Shown: one piece after another, positions 33,484-44,588 of the stretch
How the letters are laid out: each line of letters begins with the position of its first letter
Position numbering within the stretch: position 1 is the stretch's first letter
Assembly (NCBI GenBank): GCA_026874595.1
Contig: CM049318.1
Span: 26,996,956 to 27,060,955 of the forward strand
DNA: 64,000 nt
Source: Sipunculus nudus
Lineage: Eukaryota; Annelida; Sipuncula; Golfingiida; Sipunculidae
Direction: 5' to 3'
Translations under genes and position numbers: made by a program
The notes under the pieces: model-generated
Databases searched by the model: none
What the model saw: only the letters and a program-made list of their open reading frames with translations
What the model was told of the DNA's origin: nothing

Positions 33484-34582
33484 AGACCGTCTAATTGTAA
33501 CATTCTTACCCTTTGACCTGGCAAGGGGTGGGGCATCAACACTGATTGACAGTCAATATAGAGATACCCCATAGCCAATCACAGGCAGCTAAGGACTTCG
33601 CCCTCTGCCCCTCTGGGATAAAACCCCCTTGGATCATCGAGCACTGGACCCCTATACCTGCCCTCTCTGGCAGGCAGAGGGTATATGGCTATTTTTTCAC
33701 CTTGGGGTTGGTTTTACGACAGTGTCGGCTACCCAGGTGAAGAGCCACCCACTGCCAAAGAGCAGTCCTTTTATCTAGCCCGGTAAGTATCTTTCTGTTT
33801 CATTTATAAGTTTAGATAATAATATGCAGTCCTGATATTTTGAAGGTTTAGGCTTAAGTTTTATTCCAGTAAAAAAGTGTTATTTTATCTCTTAAATTTA
33901 AACATTTTTTATATTTAATAAATTTATGGGCAGCACTGCTTACCATTTTCCCTCAATTAATAGGGCTGTGTATCGGTCCGCCTCTTCCGGTACAGTACGT
34001 ATTGCGATACAGTTAATTCGATACCGATACGTATTAACGATACGTTTCATTTTTCTTTGTTTATCATTTCTAGATAAAAGTTCTGTTTCTTGTCTTTATA
34101 TGTTTTTTTTTTTTTATTTTAACATAACACGTTTTTAGTATGCTATATTCTTTAGCAGCTTAGGCTTGATGTTAAATAAATAAACAGACCAGTTGATCTT
34201 AATTATCGAATTCTATCTAATCAAGACTAACAAAAAGCCTTTTTCATCCCCCCCCCCCCCCCCCCACCAATATGCACAAACACTGTTTCATTGCATTTGG
34301 TGGGGAAGTTCATAGGCTGTATTTTTTATGTCATGTAGTTACACTGTTTTGTTCTGTGAATATGAATCCCATTAGTCACTCTAATGTTTACACAGGATTT
34401 GTCCCCAGGCTTTAACCATTTATTTGACATCTATTGTCGAACGCGGGAGTTCCGAGTAACCTTTGACCGGCTGTGTAAATAAAAAAAGTTAGAGATAAAA
34501 AGATATATCATAAAGCAAATAAGTGCCCTGCTCAGGTCATAGAATTGAAATATATATATATGAAGATAGGATATATATACGT
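33484..34582. other. No gene recognised; poly-C run
   Basis: GATACAGTTAATTCGATACC-type inverted words are at 33995-34045, poly-T at 34107-34120 and a C run at about 34249-34265. There is no supported gene. Confidence 0.4.
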
Positions 34583-35007
34583 TGTTACAGGTGCTCTTTT
34601 TATTATGTGACGCGGGCGTGGCACTGTTGTGGCACTCGTGTCTGGCCGCGTATTACATTCTATGTTTAATCCGTACTGGTTGAACTCTCGTTGTCATGTG
34701 AGCCTTGAATTTTCACGCCTGGCCAAGGTCATGTGATGAGCCTGGTGTGTAGAGATACACAGCACTGATAATTCCTGAAACGCGTGCTTGCTGTGTTGTG
34801 CAAGAGCTTATAGACTCTTCGAAAAGTGGAAAAGGTATATAAAGTGACTGTGTTTTAGAACCAGGCAGAGAAAGCGCAGAGAAGATTCCAGCGGACGCAG
34901 AAGCGTGTGTCAGGACCTTATCCGACGAATGGGGCAATTATAGATTTTCAAAGACTTTCTTCTGGATTTTATGCATTTGGACTTCAGTTTACTTTCTGGG
35001 TTGTTGC
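34583..35007 (+). mobile_element. LTR fragment, copy 1 (3' truncated)
   Basis: Starts TGTTACAGGTGCTCTTTTTA. Shares with the complete LTR at 55787 the blocks TTTAATCCGTACTGGTTGAA, CTCTCGTTGTCATG, TTTTCACGCCTGGCC, GTAGAGATACACA, TATATAAA (34836), CAGCGGACGCA, GCGTGTGTCAG and TTATAGATTTTC. The homology stops at CTTTCTGGGTTGT, where Harbinger H1-family sequence takes over a few bases later. The second half of the LTR is missing. Confidence 0.75.
34836..34843 (+). promoter_or_regulatory. LTR TATA box, copy 1
   Basis: TATATAAA, at the same place relative to the LTR start as in the copy at 56069. It is probably the element's former promoter. Confidence 0.5.
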
Positions 35008-35014
35008 AATACGG

Positions 35015-35175
35015 TGCTCCCGATGGCAACAAGGAGACTCCCGGATGTATTCGGTGGCTACACGGAGATTCACGGTGCCTACCAGGTGTGATACGGATCA
35101 TATTTCATCCGTGTACTCCTGGACGAAAAATTGCGCAGGTTTAATTTTTCTCCGAACATGCCGGTGCATCAACAA
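35015..35175 (-). mobile_element. Fragment of Harbinger MITE H1 family
   Basis: Reverse complement of the H1 interior: TTTAATTTTTCTCCGAACAT, GCCGGTGCA, TTCATCCGTGTACTCC, CTACACGGAGATTCACGGTG and ACTCCCGGAT all match 3650-3795 inverted. No terminal repeats remain. Confidence 0.65.
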
Positions 35176-35186
35176 TCACCTCCTAT

Positions 35187-35850
35187 TATGTAAGATTTAC
35201 AGGCAATTGATCGGGCGGGTTTCAGTCCAAATGCATTTACAAAATCACTCGAAAAATAATACTTAATGATGATAAATAAATAAAATATACACACTTGTAT
35301 GGTCTCATCAGCTGACAACTCATGTAGGTTATAAGTACTCCTTTAAAATTCCTTTCACGATGTTAGATTGATGGGGCGAGCAATAAAAATGTATTAACTG
35401 GAAGGCTTTATTTAGATATATGTTATTTCTTACCTCTTGTTCTTTTTTATTAACCATTGCTGTAGGTTATCTACCTGAAACAACGTAACGCAGTATGTAA
35501 CCAGCAATACCTCAAATGTACTTCAGTCTGTATCAATAGCATTATGGTTACTGTTACGCTCTGATCACAGCGCGTGACCTCCCGCAGACCTTCCACTCAG
35601 ATGCTTTTAGAAATTGAAGGATTCTTTGAGGTTTTTTTTCACTTTTAACTTCCATGTTAGCCAATGGGGATGTCCGACAATAAAGGGTTCAAATGCATAG
35701 CGCCGACACATGAAATTTCTTCTATATTGTTAGATTGATAGGCAATTGATTTGGCGGGTTGCGATCAAAATGCATTTACAAATTCAATCGAAAATGAAAC
35801 TTAAAGATGATAAATAAATAAAATGTACACATTTGTTTAGTCTCATCGAC
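35187..35850 (+). repeat. Direct duplication, two ~120 bp copies
   Basis: GGCAATTGATCGGGCGGGTT...ATGCATTTACAAAATCACTC...GATGATAAATAAATAAAATA...CTCATC (35201-35310) recurs at 35740-35850 with about ten differences. The 35311-35726 segment between them has no recognisable feature. Confidence 0.6.
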
Positions 35851-36223
35851 AGTGAGTCTACGACAGTGACACGAAGCCAACAAGATATGACACGACACTT
35901 TTAAGAATGTTCACGACTCCGTTACGACGTCTTTGATACTGTTTAGATATCTCCAAGATTGATCTGCGACTTGTGGACGATGCTCCTACGATCATTCAAT
36001 TTTGCTACGCCATCGCCGTAGAGGTTATTTTGTTACTTTGCATCCTGGTCTGCAACCAAAACTCACAGTGACAGCTGTTCTGTAAACAAATTGCTAATGC
36101 TGGTCGTGGCTGTCCTGAATCTTGAAAAGCGATAAAGCAGTGAGAGATAATTTTTCCCCGAATGGGACCCTATAGAGTCACTGACAGGGACTTGGGCTCG
36201 ACTTGGCATCAGGTCGAGAAGAT

Positions 36224-36226
<3 letters not shown>
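35851..36226. repeat. ACGAC/TACGA-word-rich segment
   Basis: GTCTACGACAGTGACACGA, CACGACTCCGTTACGACGTC, CTGCGACTTGTGGACGATGC and GCTACGCCATCGCCGTAG cluster in 35855-36030. The texture resembles the Harbinger MITE interiors, but no termini were found. Confidence 0.35.

Positions 36227-36289
<63 letters not shown>
36227..36289. repeat. (TA)n microsatellite
   Basis: About 31 TA units. Confidence 0.95.
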
Positions 36290-36291
<2 letters not shown>

Positions 36292-37077
36292 TGTCCATTA
36301 GAAAATGTAAATGAAGATGACCACTGATATGTTCGAAACATTATCAGAAAATGAAAAAAGTAGAAACGTGTCCTAGACCAACAGGTTAACAATATACTGG
36401 ATTGTGAGATAGCTATATATGTGATATATAGCTATAGAAATGTTAAAATGAAGAAGATATTAGTAAAATGACATCATAACAACACTTTACTTAACTTCTC
36501 AAGTTATTTTAATTTGACAAAAGTAATCCACTTTAAAACACTCATAATATATGTCTCATTTGATTTGAGTAATAAGACAACAACGACTTATTTTTATTGT
36601 AGCAAATACGACGTCCACTTCTTTAAGTCCAGAAAAACGACCGCCTTAATCGGGTGTAAAATTTCTGTATCTCAAAATATTGGTTTAAATATCTAATTAA
36701 TTTAGCTCTCAATTTGATATATGATAATTCTTTGTATAAATTTGTATAAGGCTCAGTATTGTTCTCCAATAATAAAATAGCAAATTCATAATTTATTATA
36801 TTGACAGTATGTTTAAGTATGACGAAACTGTTTAATATATTCAGTTTCTTTAAATTATTTTGGTTCAAATTTATTTTTTATCCATATCCACCATACAAAT
36901 TTTCTTTGAAACAAATTTACAAATTTATAAGGTTTATTTACTGCATAAACTTCATTTGTTTACAAAGAAGTTACAATTACAAATAAAATCAAAAACCAAA
37001 TTATTTTAGTTCAGATTTAGTTGGAACCAACAACCACAATACATATCTACTTTAAAACAAATTTACAAATCTACTTA
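36290..37077. other. No gene recognised; very AT-rich
   Basis: There is a hairpin-forming TAGCTATATATGTGATATAT at 36410-36433. Several short Phe/Ile/Lys/Asn frames are composition artefacts. Confidence 0.4.
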
Positions 37078-37746
37078 AGGCCAAAACACACTGGCGCGGG
37101 CGGCACGCGGGCGGCAAAGCGGCTAAAATCGCTTCCCTATATATGACTTATGACAAAACACACTGGCGCGTGAGGCAAGCGTGCGGCACGCAGGCGGCCA
37201 CGCGGCGAGTTTCTGCGATCGCTCCGGGAGCGATTTTTGCCGCTTGCCGCGCGCTTGCCGCGTGGGGGTGGTATAGCCTGCCTGAAGTTTGTGTTTCTTT
37301 TGGCAAGGTGAGGACCAACAACATCCAGAATATGTGCAAACTGCATGCTCGACAATCTAAAATATTGTTGAAACCTCTCCCCATCAAGCTCCAGCTCTTT
37401 CACTAAACGATGGTATTCGCCATATTTCTTTCTTTTATCAAGAATGTCATGGACCCACCATCATCTTTTCCTTTTCTGCATAGATTTTAATCGGATTAGA
37501 TATGGTAGAAGTATGTCATCCTCATCACTTGATTCAGGCTCCGGACTGTTGTTCATCCTTCCTATCTTATGTATGTAGGAAAAATATTCTTTGGAATATA
37601 TGACCTTCACCGAGGTCTTCCACTCGAAATGGAATTGCCGCTTGCCGCCCGCGTGCCGCCCGCGCGAGTGTGTTTTAAATCTGCCGCGTACCTGCCGCGT
37701 GACCGCTTGCCGCCCGCGTGCCGCCCGCGCCAGTGTGTTTTGGCCT
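37078..37746. mobile_element. PIF/Harbinger element (H3) with doubled terminal inverted repeats
   Basis: The outer inverted repeats are AGGCCAAAACACACTGGCGC ... and its reverse complement ending GTGTGTTTTGGCCT at 37746, with GCGGGCGGCA words extending them to about 38 bp. A second, inner pair is present: ACAAAACACACTGGCGCG at 37153 and CGCGAGTGTGTTTTA at 37663. Between them is a HARBI1-like coding remnant on the minus strand. The flanks TTA (37075-37077) and TTC (37747-37749) are a near-match to the TWA duplication. GCGGCA/TGCCGC words are repeated about 20 times. Confidence 0.75.
37265..37556 (-). pseudogene. HARBI1-like transposase N-terminal remnant
   Basis: From an ATG at 37556, the minus strand reads NNSPEPESSDEDDILLPYLI, QKRKR-stop-WWVHDILDKRKKYGE, then RLVKELELDGERFQQYFRLS and HILDVVGPHLAKRNTNFRQA. 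The KRR.WWVH…E(Y/F)..LV.EL..D.ERF..YFR.S...F..LL..V.P...K.(D/N)T..R.AI pattern is the known start of HARBI1/PIF-Harbinger nucleases (DDE superfamily). One in-frame TGA (37461-37463) sits where Arg is usual. Coding stops at FRQAIPP, where terminal-repeat sequence begins, so the DDE catalytic part has been deleted. It is a non-autonomous derivative of an autonomous Harbinger. Confidence 0.8.
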
Positions 37747-37832
37747 TTCGTGTTCTTACTTTTAAACCTTTATCCTCGTTTGTTTAAAAGAAGTTAAAAA
37801 TCACTAAGAAAATTAAATTTTTCCGTTACATT

Positions 37833-38260
37833 ATTATGTCAGTTTGTGGTGATTCGGCGCCAAAGACGTGGAAGGAGGAGAGGAGCTTTATGGACGGGAC
37901 TCTCTCTTGAGAGGTTCTTGTTGTAGTCGTATTGTAGTCGTGTTATATTCTAGTCAATGTAGTGGTCCTTCGTGATCATACGTGATATTGTTTTACATCA
38001 CGAATGAACACGAATTATGAAGAATCTTATAAGACTTACCAAGATACTGTTTCGACTTAGTTACGGCTTATGACGACAAACCTTAATTTTGGAACATTTC
38101 AAAAATTGCGCTACGAATTCTGAGTGCTCAATTCCTCGTTACGAACATTGCCGAATGTTCAAGACATCATCTATGACAACCCCACGACGTCCCTACGAAT
38201 TTTAATTATGTCAGTTCCTGGCGATTCGGCGTTAAATTCGTGAAAGTTGGAACGGGGCTT
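37833..38260 (+). repeat. Direct-repeat-bounded segment with CGTA/ACGA words
   Basis: TTATGTCAGTTTGTGGTGAT+TCGGCG (37833) recurs as TTATGTCAGTTCCTGGCGAT+TCGGCG (38208), 375 bp apart. The interval is rich in TAGTCGTATTG, CATACGTGAT, ACGACAAACC, TACGAATTC and CACGACGTCC. Probably part of another MITE; no termini were recognised. Confidence 0.35.
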
Positions 38261-39180
38261 AAGGGAATCAGATACATGCATTCAAAATAACATTCATCAT
38301 AAAATACAGAATCTTGATATAACCAAGGATAAAACTAAAAAGTCTAAACTCAAACTTATTTGCATAGTTGTCCTTGTGATCAAGATTTATACATGTATTA
38401 ATGCATATAAAAAATAACTGATATTCAAATTAAATAACATGTAATTTACAATAAATAGTGGGAAAATAGATGTTTAAAATAATTCGAGACTACAAATCAA
38501 AAAGTACTTCTACATTTTAAGAAAAACGTGTGTGTATAGGACTGATCATACCAAGCATGTTAAAAAATTCAGACCAACATAGAATACATGAATAACTAGG
38601 TCATGACTAGGCAAAGTATCCATCATAAAAGGGGGGTGGGGTGGGGTCATCTATTGAAAAAATTATGAAGTACTACAGTTTAAATTACTAGAAATCATCA
38701 GTATAGCACATCACAGAGTATTTTCTATATGTGACTAGACAAATGCATCTAAGGTATTAACCCTTAAATTATATTCAATAATTGTGAAAGAATGTAAAGA
38801 TATAAAATAAACATATGTATATGGTATATACATACACGGTCAAATATTAATCGATAGTAATGCAAGCAAAAGTAACAAATGTATGTTGCCTTTCACAGAA
38901 TAAAGCGCTCATTACAGTGGTGAAAACTTTCAATGGCACTTAATAAAAGGCTCAGTAGATACAGTTTTACAAGGAATCAATATTAACCAAGACTCGGTTA
39001 CGTTAATTAAAAACACCTTTAAAAATTATTAAATTTAAAATTATTTTCAATTTTTGTTTAAAAACATTGACACTGTTTTACTTACTTTCTTCAGATGACA
39101 GGAGCAATTGCAACAAGCCATGTTGCCCCCAGGAAGCGTGAACTCCTTGTGAACCTCGTGTTAATAATATGTTAGAAGAG
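38261..39180. other. No gene recognised
   Basis: AT-rich with no supported feature. Confidence 0.4.
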
Positions 39181-39182
39181 AC

Positions 39183-39440
39183 CAGGGACGGACCCAGGTA
39201 AAGGAGACACGAAGGGGTGGGGAATGCTTAACCATGATATGTTTATAAAACCAAAACAAAAATATACACGCTGCATTGAAAGTGATAATTGATGGACATT
39301 TTAATCCATCCCGTTTTATAACTTATTATAAAAAATCAGTAAAAAAGGGGCAGAACTTTTTGCAACTGAGCCCATAAAACAACACCCCCCCCCCCCCCCC
39401 CCCCCCTTTCTCCTTTTCCCCAGACCCGCCCTTGGTGCGA
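39183..39440. mobile_element. Possible hAT-like MITE remnant
   Basis: The left end CAGGGACGGACCCAGGTAAA and the right end, read inward, CAAGGGCGGGTCTGGGG..AAAGGAG are imperfect inverted repeats about 250 bp apart. A C22 run (39385-39406) sits at the right end. No 8 bp duplication was found, so only a weak call. Confidence 0.35.
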
Positions 39441-40080
39441 CTCCAAAATGAGGCTGGTTCAATTCGTACTCATTGTTGCCAAGCAAGCACCCACCCCTTC
39501 GCAACTTGTATTTGTACCAGTAAACCTTCACACCTTCAATTCATAACTTCCGAAGGATTAAATTGAACGGGCCGTTCGGGACCTGTAGGCGGACGGGCAA
39601 ATAGGTGCATTTTGTATCGTCAGTAGTATTGTTACCGGGGTCTACGCAACAGCAAAATGCTTATACCGGACATGCTGAGATACACTTGTCACAGGCACTC
39701 GTTTCCAGTACTAAAATGGCTTAGAAACCGTAAACACATCGAGTATGAGTGATAAACCAGTTATAAAAGATAATTTATTAAATATAAAAGCCATTTTAGT
39801 TCTGGAAACGAATGCCTGAGCACTTGGTCATATATCATTAACATTTTCTCTTGGCCCATTTGAGTAACAACTACGTGCACAAAAATTCACAAATTAGACA
39901 TCATGAGTGAGTTTTCCTGGTTTATTTTGTTATGATATCTATATACAGGGAAACAAATGTAGGATCAGTCCTACTAAAGTAGTTTCGGGTGAACCAGTGA
40001 ATGATTTATTAAAAAGAAACCTCATTTATTTATAGTGAAGTGACGAAAACATTTTTAAGAGGATAAGATTTGTGAAGAAA
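39441..40080. other. No gene recognised
   Basis: Nothing assignable. Two partly inverted words (TCGTTTCCAGTACTAAAATG at 39698 and CATTTTAGTTCTGGAAACGA at 39792) form a stem of about 20 bp with a 75 nt loop. Confidence 0.45.
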
Positions 40081-42516
40081 ACAAGTGACCCATGGGTCAT
40101 GACGCTCAGCTGCCAAGCATGACCTGTGACATCATGGACTGAGATTCACAACTTCCAGTAAAATTTTGAAGAACCAATTTGCCAATTTGTTGAAAATTTT
40201 CTATGACAACAGAAATATATATCACCTATGTCTGGTTAAAACACAGTGAATTGATGGTCTGAGGAAAATGCATGATTGTTAAGCTATCCGGAACTATTCC
40301 AACAGCTTGTTTGAAACCTGTCAGTCTCAAAAGGAACACCACAAAGGGCAAATATAAGATCAAAATATATAGCAAAAATCAAGGAAATACATGCAAGAAT
40401 TATTGAGAAACAGGTGCTTCTGTATGAATTTTTATTCAATACAAGCCAACTGTACTGCACTTTTATAAATGATAGTAATATTTATTCAGAAATATTTAAC
40501 CCAATCCTTTACAAGATTACATAAATATACATCCAACTGCATTCACTTTAACTGTTCTTGAGATAATATGATCAAAAGGAATTAAAAGATGGTTGCCTGG
40601 TGGCCATATTGGACTTCTGACAAGTCTGAAATCAGACAATAAACATTCTCTAAATCGGACCAAACATTAAAGAAAAATTACTGAAACTGCCCTGAAGAAA
40701 GAATTTCTAAGGTGGCTAACTGGCAGACATAATGGATTTCTGACAAGTATGACATTTGATATCCCACATTCTCCAATAAGAGACCAAACTTGGGACAAAT
40801 TATCCAGTAATAAATGCCCAAAATAATTCAAAAGGCATGTCCAGGCCCTCATATCAGATTTATAGATATGCAATTGTAAAAAGTGTAAGTCCAATATTTT
40901 TATTATCACTCTGCTTTTCAATGGGGTCAGCAGGGTAGGTAAACTGTCAAACCTGAAAGAAAAGAAATGCAGAAAGCATGTTTAAGAGTCTTGAAATAAA
41001 AAAAAAAGCCATCCTAAATCAAGGTACAGATCCACATATTATGATAACAAACACTTGCTTTTATATGTGGTGATATATATTAAAATATTCAGATATCTAG
41101 GAAACTAAAGTTAATGCTAGGATTCCATAAAATAAACTGCAAAATGTTCCCATCATCTTATAAATCAGTAGCTAAACCTTAATACTATACTCTCATAGTC
41201 TTAATGCCTGGCTGAAGCATTCTGACAACAGTGTTTTTGTTATGAAGTAACGAGGTACTTATCACTGAGCCTTATCACTTAATAGGCTGATACAAAAGGG
41301 AGTCATATGTCACCAGTGTCACTCACAATTACAGCCACACAGGGAGATGTACCTGCTGGACTGGGATGGTTATATATACAAGAAAAATAGAGATGGTCTA
41401 TAAAATAAGTAATTGTGAACATCCCTGACCTTTGACCTTGGCCTTTTGCCCATATATCAACTGGATTCTTTCTAAATGATGGGTAACTACTGACCACTTA
41501 AATCTGGTGTAATTACTTGGCAACCAATGGGTGAATAACTTTGACCTGCAACCTTTAACCTGCTGACCAGCTGACCCCAAAATCAATAAGTTATTTATTC
41601 AAGCAAAAAGACCCATAAATATGAAGTTTGAGTCAAACTGAGTGATGCATAGATGTTGCATATGTGAAAGACTGAAGGTTTGGGTTGAACAGTTACATTT
41701 GAAATGTGCTCACAAGCATTTAGAACAATTAAATATTGTGACCTTGACCTTTGACTTTTTGACCTCAACATCAATAGGCTTCTTCCCTTATTGGTAGGTA
41801 AGCCATATATGACAGATGGAAGGTACAGATTGAAAAGTTTGCCTGAAAATGACTCCACGCAAGATGTGGGTGCTGTGAACCTGACCTTTGACCTCAAAAT
41901 CAACAGGTCTTTTCCCCTGTTGGCAGAGAAGCGATGTCAGTGCTGGAAGGTTTGGAATGAAAAGTCTAGCTTGAAATGTGTCCATTACCTTTTCAAAGAA
42001 GTTGATCCTGTGACCCTGACCTTTGACCTTGTGACCTCAAAATCTATAGGATTCTTCTCCAACTTAGTAGGTGAGCTATATGTGAAAGATCAAAGAATTG
42101 GGATGAAAGGGTTGGCTTAAAATGCATCCACAGGCTTTTCAAAGAGGAGGCCCTGTGTCCTTGACCTTTGACCTTTTGACCTAAAAAAAATTATGGTTCT
42201 TCCCCTGTTGGTAGGTGAGCTGTATGTGAAAGATGGAAGGTTTGGGACGAAAATTTTGTCTCAAAGAGTTATTTCTGGGGGGTGCAAACACACCCCATAA
42301 CTTCGAGAATATAGGTCGCAGTGACCTAATTTCAGGTTTGCAAGGAGATCTTTTTATAACCTCTAAGACTGCATAGGGTTCATGGCCCTAGCCCCTACGG
42401 TTATGATTTGTGCCCTGCTAACGGACGGATGGCCGGCCGGACGGACAGACGGAAGGACGCCGGACAAAGTTCCATCGCTATAGCCCAGCATGACTGAAAG
42501 TCAGCTGAGCTAAAAA
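40081..42516 (+). mobile_element. Hairpin-ended tandem-repeat element, family A copy b (2.4 kb)
   Basis: The 5' end ACAAGTGACCCATGGGTCAT with GACGCTCAGCTG includes the perfect palindrome TGACCCATGGGTCA. It matches copy a at 19968. The 3' part (42300-42516) matches copy a's last unit (GACCTAATTTCAGGTTTGCA), a GGACGGATGGCCGGCCGGAC tract, and a hairpin TGACTGAAAGTCA within TAGCCCAG…CTGAGCTA. Subterminal GCTCAGCTG (5') and CAGCTGAGC (3') are inverted copies. Between the ends are AT-rich sequence (40130-41390) and a different tandem array (41390-42260). No coding was found. Confidence 0.6.
41390..42260 (+). repeat. ~140 bp tandem array, each unit with an AGGTCA-type direct repeat
   Basis: About six units. 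Each carries TGACCTTTGACCT or a close relative (41426, 41745, 41882, 42017, 42162; a degenerate one near 41541), then TTGGTAGGTnAGCnATATGT, GAAAGATnGAAGGTTTGG, ATGAAAAGTTTGnCTnAAA and TGTGnCCACAnGC. The spacing between the last four is 135-145 bp. TGACCTTTGACCT is the reverse complement of AGGTCA-A-AGGTCA, the DR1 word bound by RXR/HNF4-type nuclear receptors. Function is untested. Confidence 0.7.
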
Positions 42517-42520
42517 TGGC

Positions 42521-42720
42521 TTTCTTTAACTGAGCTGACTGAAGGTCATTGGAGCTATAGCGATCACTTTTTTTCCCATCGTCCGTCTGGCTTGCCATTA
42601 TAGGCACAAATCGTAACCGCTGGACCTGGAAACTTTTGATTTACTTTCATTGAGGTCCACAAAATATTTCCGGGGAAACCTGACATTAGGTCATTGTGAC
42701 TAATGGGCCTGTTATTGTAC
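42521..42720 (-). mobile_element. Family A 3' end, inverted, tail-to-tail with copy b
   Basis: Read on the minus strand: GACCTAATGTCAGGTTTCC, AAGTTTCCAGGTCCAGCGGT, ACGATTTGTGCCTATAATGG, CAGACGGACGATGGG, GTGATCGCTATAGCTCCAAT and TCAGTCAGCTCAGTTAAAG, the same order as 42310-42516. The two 3' hairpins face each other across about 12 bp. A further minus-strand scrap (GGTTACGGTTTGTGCCCTGT) is at 42905-42950. Confidence 0.6.
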
Positions 42721-42780
42721 CTCACAATAATTAAAACAGTTATACAATAGCTCCAATATCTGAATAACTAATGCATTGAT

Positions 42781-42845
42781 TGCCACGAGTCTTTTCATGC
42801 ATATTGTTCATGGAGTGTTTTATTAGTTCCTGAAGACTCGTGGCA
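42781..42845 (+). other. Perfect 13 bp stem with 39 nt loop
   Basis: TGCCACGAGTCTT (42781-42793) and AAGACTCGTGGCA (42833-42845) are exact inverted copies. It lies between two family A scraps. It could be a leftover of an element end; no RNA gene is claimed. Confidence 0.6.
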
Positions 42846-42960
42846 CAACCTTTATTTGTTCTAATTTTACGCATTATTTTCTTTATTTTTGGGACTTTTA
42901 AATGTAGTAGTCCGGCCGTTAACAGGGCACAAACCGTAACCGTTATTTCCATTAGTTATG

Positions 42961-43522
42961 GCATGCCATCCTTTTGCTCATTATATAAAGCAGGTCATGT
43001 CGGTCAGACATAATATCCCGTATTTTAGGGTGTTAGAAAAAAATGCTGCATTCATGCAAGACCCAAAAGTAATGTCATACCAAATTTAGGGATTACCTCC
43101 ATTTCCTTACGGGCGGATTGTGGGTTTAAGAAAAGGAGGGGTCTAGCTAAGGAGACTAATGACAAAGCATAGAAAAGGTCCGCAGGTCGGAAAAGGGCGT
43201 GAAGGGGGAACCCCGGGGAAATCCCCTCTAGACATGTTTGTTTTTACCGCTCGAAGCGGAGACCTCCCTGATTTAACTGTTTTAGGGAGATAACGATTTT
43301 AAAGTGGTATGTTATGTTACCAAATGATATAATACGTTTGTATTCTTATATATGGCACATTTTAGCCGGGATATTTTTGTTTTATTGCGAAGGGGCATGT
43401 CTCCAGTTTTTTAAAACCTTTTACTATGGCTCTCTCAGCGGAGGGAAACGAAGCGTAAGGAGAGAGCACGGACTATGGTCTAGCTTACAGATTCACGTGG
43501 ACAATCATCGGGCCTTATTTCA

Positions 43523-43555
<33 letters not shown>

Positions 43556-44588
43556 CTTATGCTGTTTTACTCCATAGCGTCCCTTGTTATGTTTGTGGCG
43601 TATCTTATGTATCGGCGTATGGCAGAAATCGTGGGACAAGTAAAAGATCGATGATATTACATCGAAACTTGCCTACAAGGACGATTATGCTGGCAAAGAT
43701 GAACCCACTTCCTCTAAAGTTTAAATAAAGGGCAATAACGGTGAAACTGACTTGTTTAGGTCGGAAGAAAGCGAAGAAATGTAAACAGAAAATTCGCAAT
43801 AGAGGATTCATCTATGTTCCTTTAACTTGCATCTCAACATGTGGACACTGCTCACAACACCCGGTGTATAACGCTTGGGACATTTTATTTCATGTCTCTA
43901 TATATGTCTCGATTCTTACCATATATTCATTTCTTTACTTTAGTCATATTTTGTATAAATGACCCAGTGACACCAACAAATAATTTTGTTCAAAGTAATG
44001 TGATTTATTAACAGATTCACGGAAAGGGCATATGTTGGGTTAAGGTATGTTGTTTATTGTAACAGGGCGAATCATCTATGTAATTACACGAATTCAAATT
44101 ACAACCTGATACACACACGATACATGTTAAGACATTTCACAGTATAAGAAGTTAAATGCATGCATAAAGGTTTTTATGGAGCGTTCCTCATGGATTTAAT
44201 TGTACATAAGACTTCGCTATAGTAGGAAGGTTATAGTTAATACCTTCTGGTCCCTGACCTATCACTTATAAATAAGGACCATGCGCGTTAAGTACTGGCA
44301 CTTTCGAACGATAGCAATTAACGCATACTTGCAGAGTACATGTGTTAGCGCACGATTTGAACAATTCAAATGAAGTAAATATTTAAAACAATGAAATAAA
44401 AGAAATGTTGCATGAATATCCATCTTGGGTAGTTTTTTTCTTATGTTATATTGGTAGCGCCATCTTTATTCACGTAGTCACACGATACGTTCAAATATTT
44501 ATCTCTTGAGTGGCAAGTCCATGGATCTTGGATCATTTAATCTTTGGTACTGGTAGCGCTTGCTGCAGTTGTTTTTGCATGGTGTCTA
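42961..44588. other. No gene recognised; G32 run at 43524-43555
   Basis: The G32 run is the longest homopolymer in the window. A hairpin-like GCTCTCTCAGCGGAGGGAAA / AGGAGAGAGC lies at about 43429-43469. Otherwise unassigned. Confidence 0.45.
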
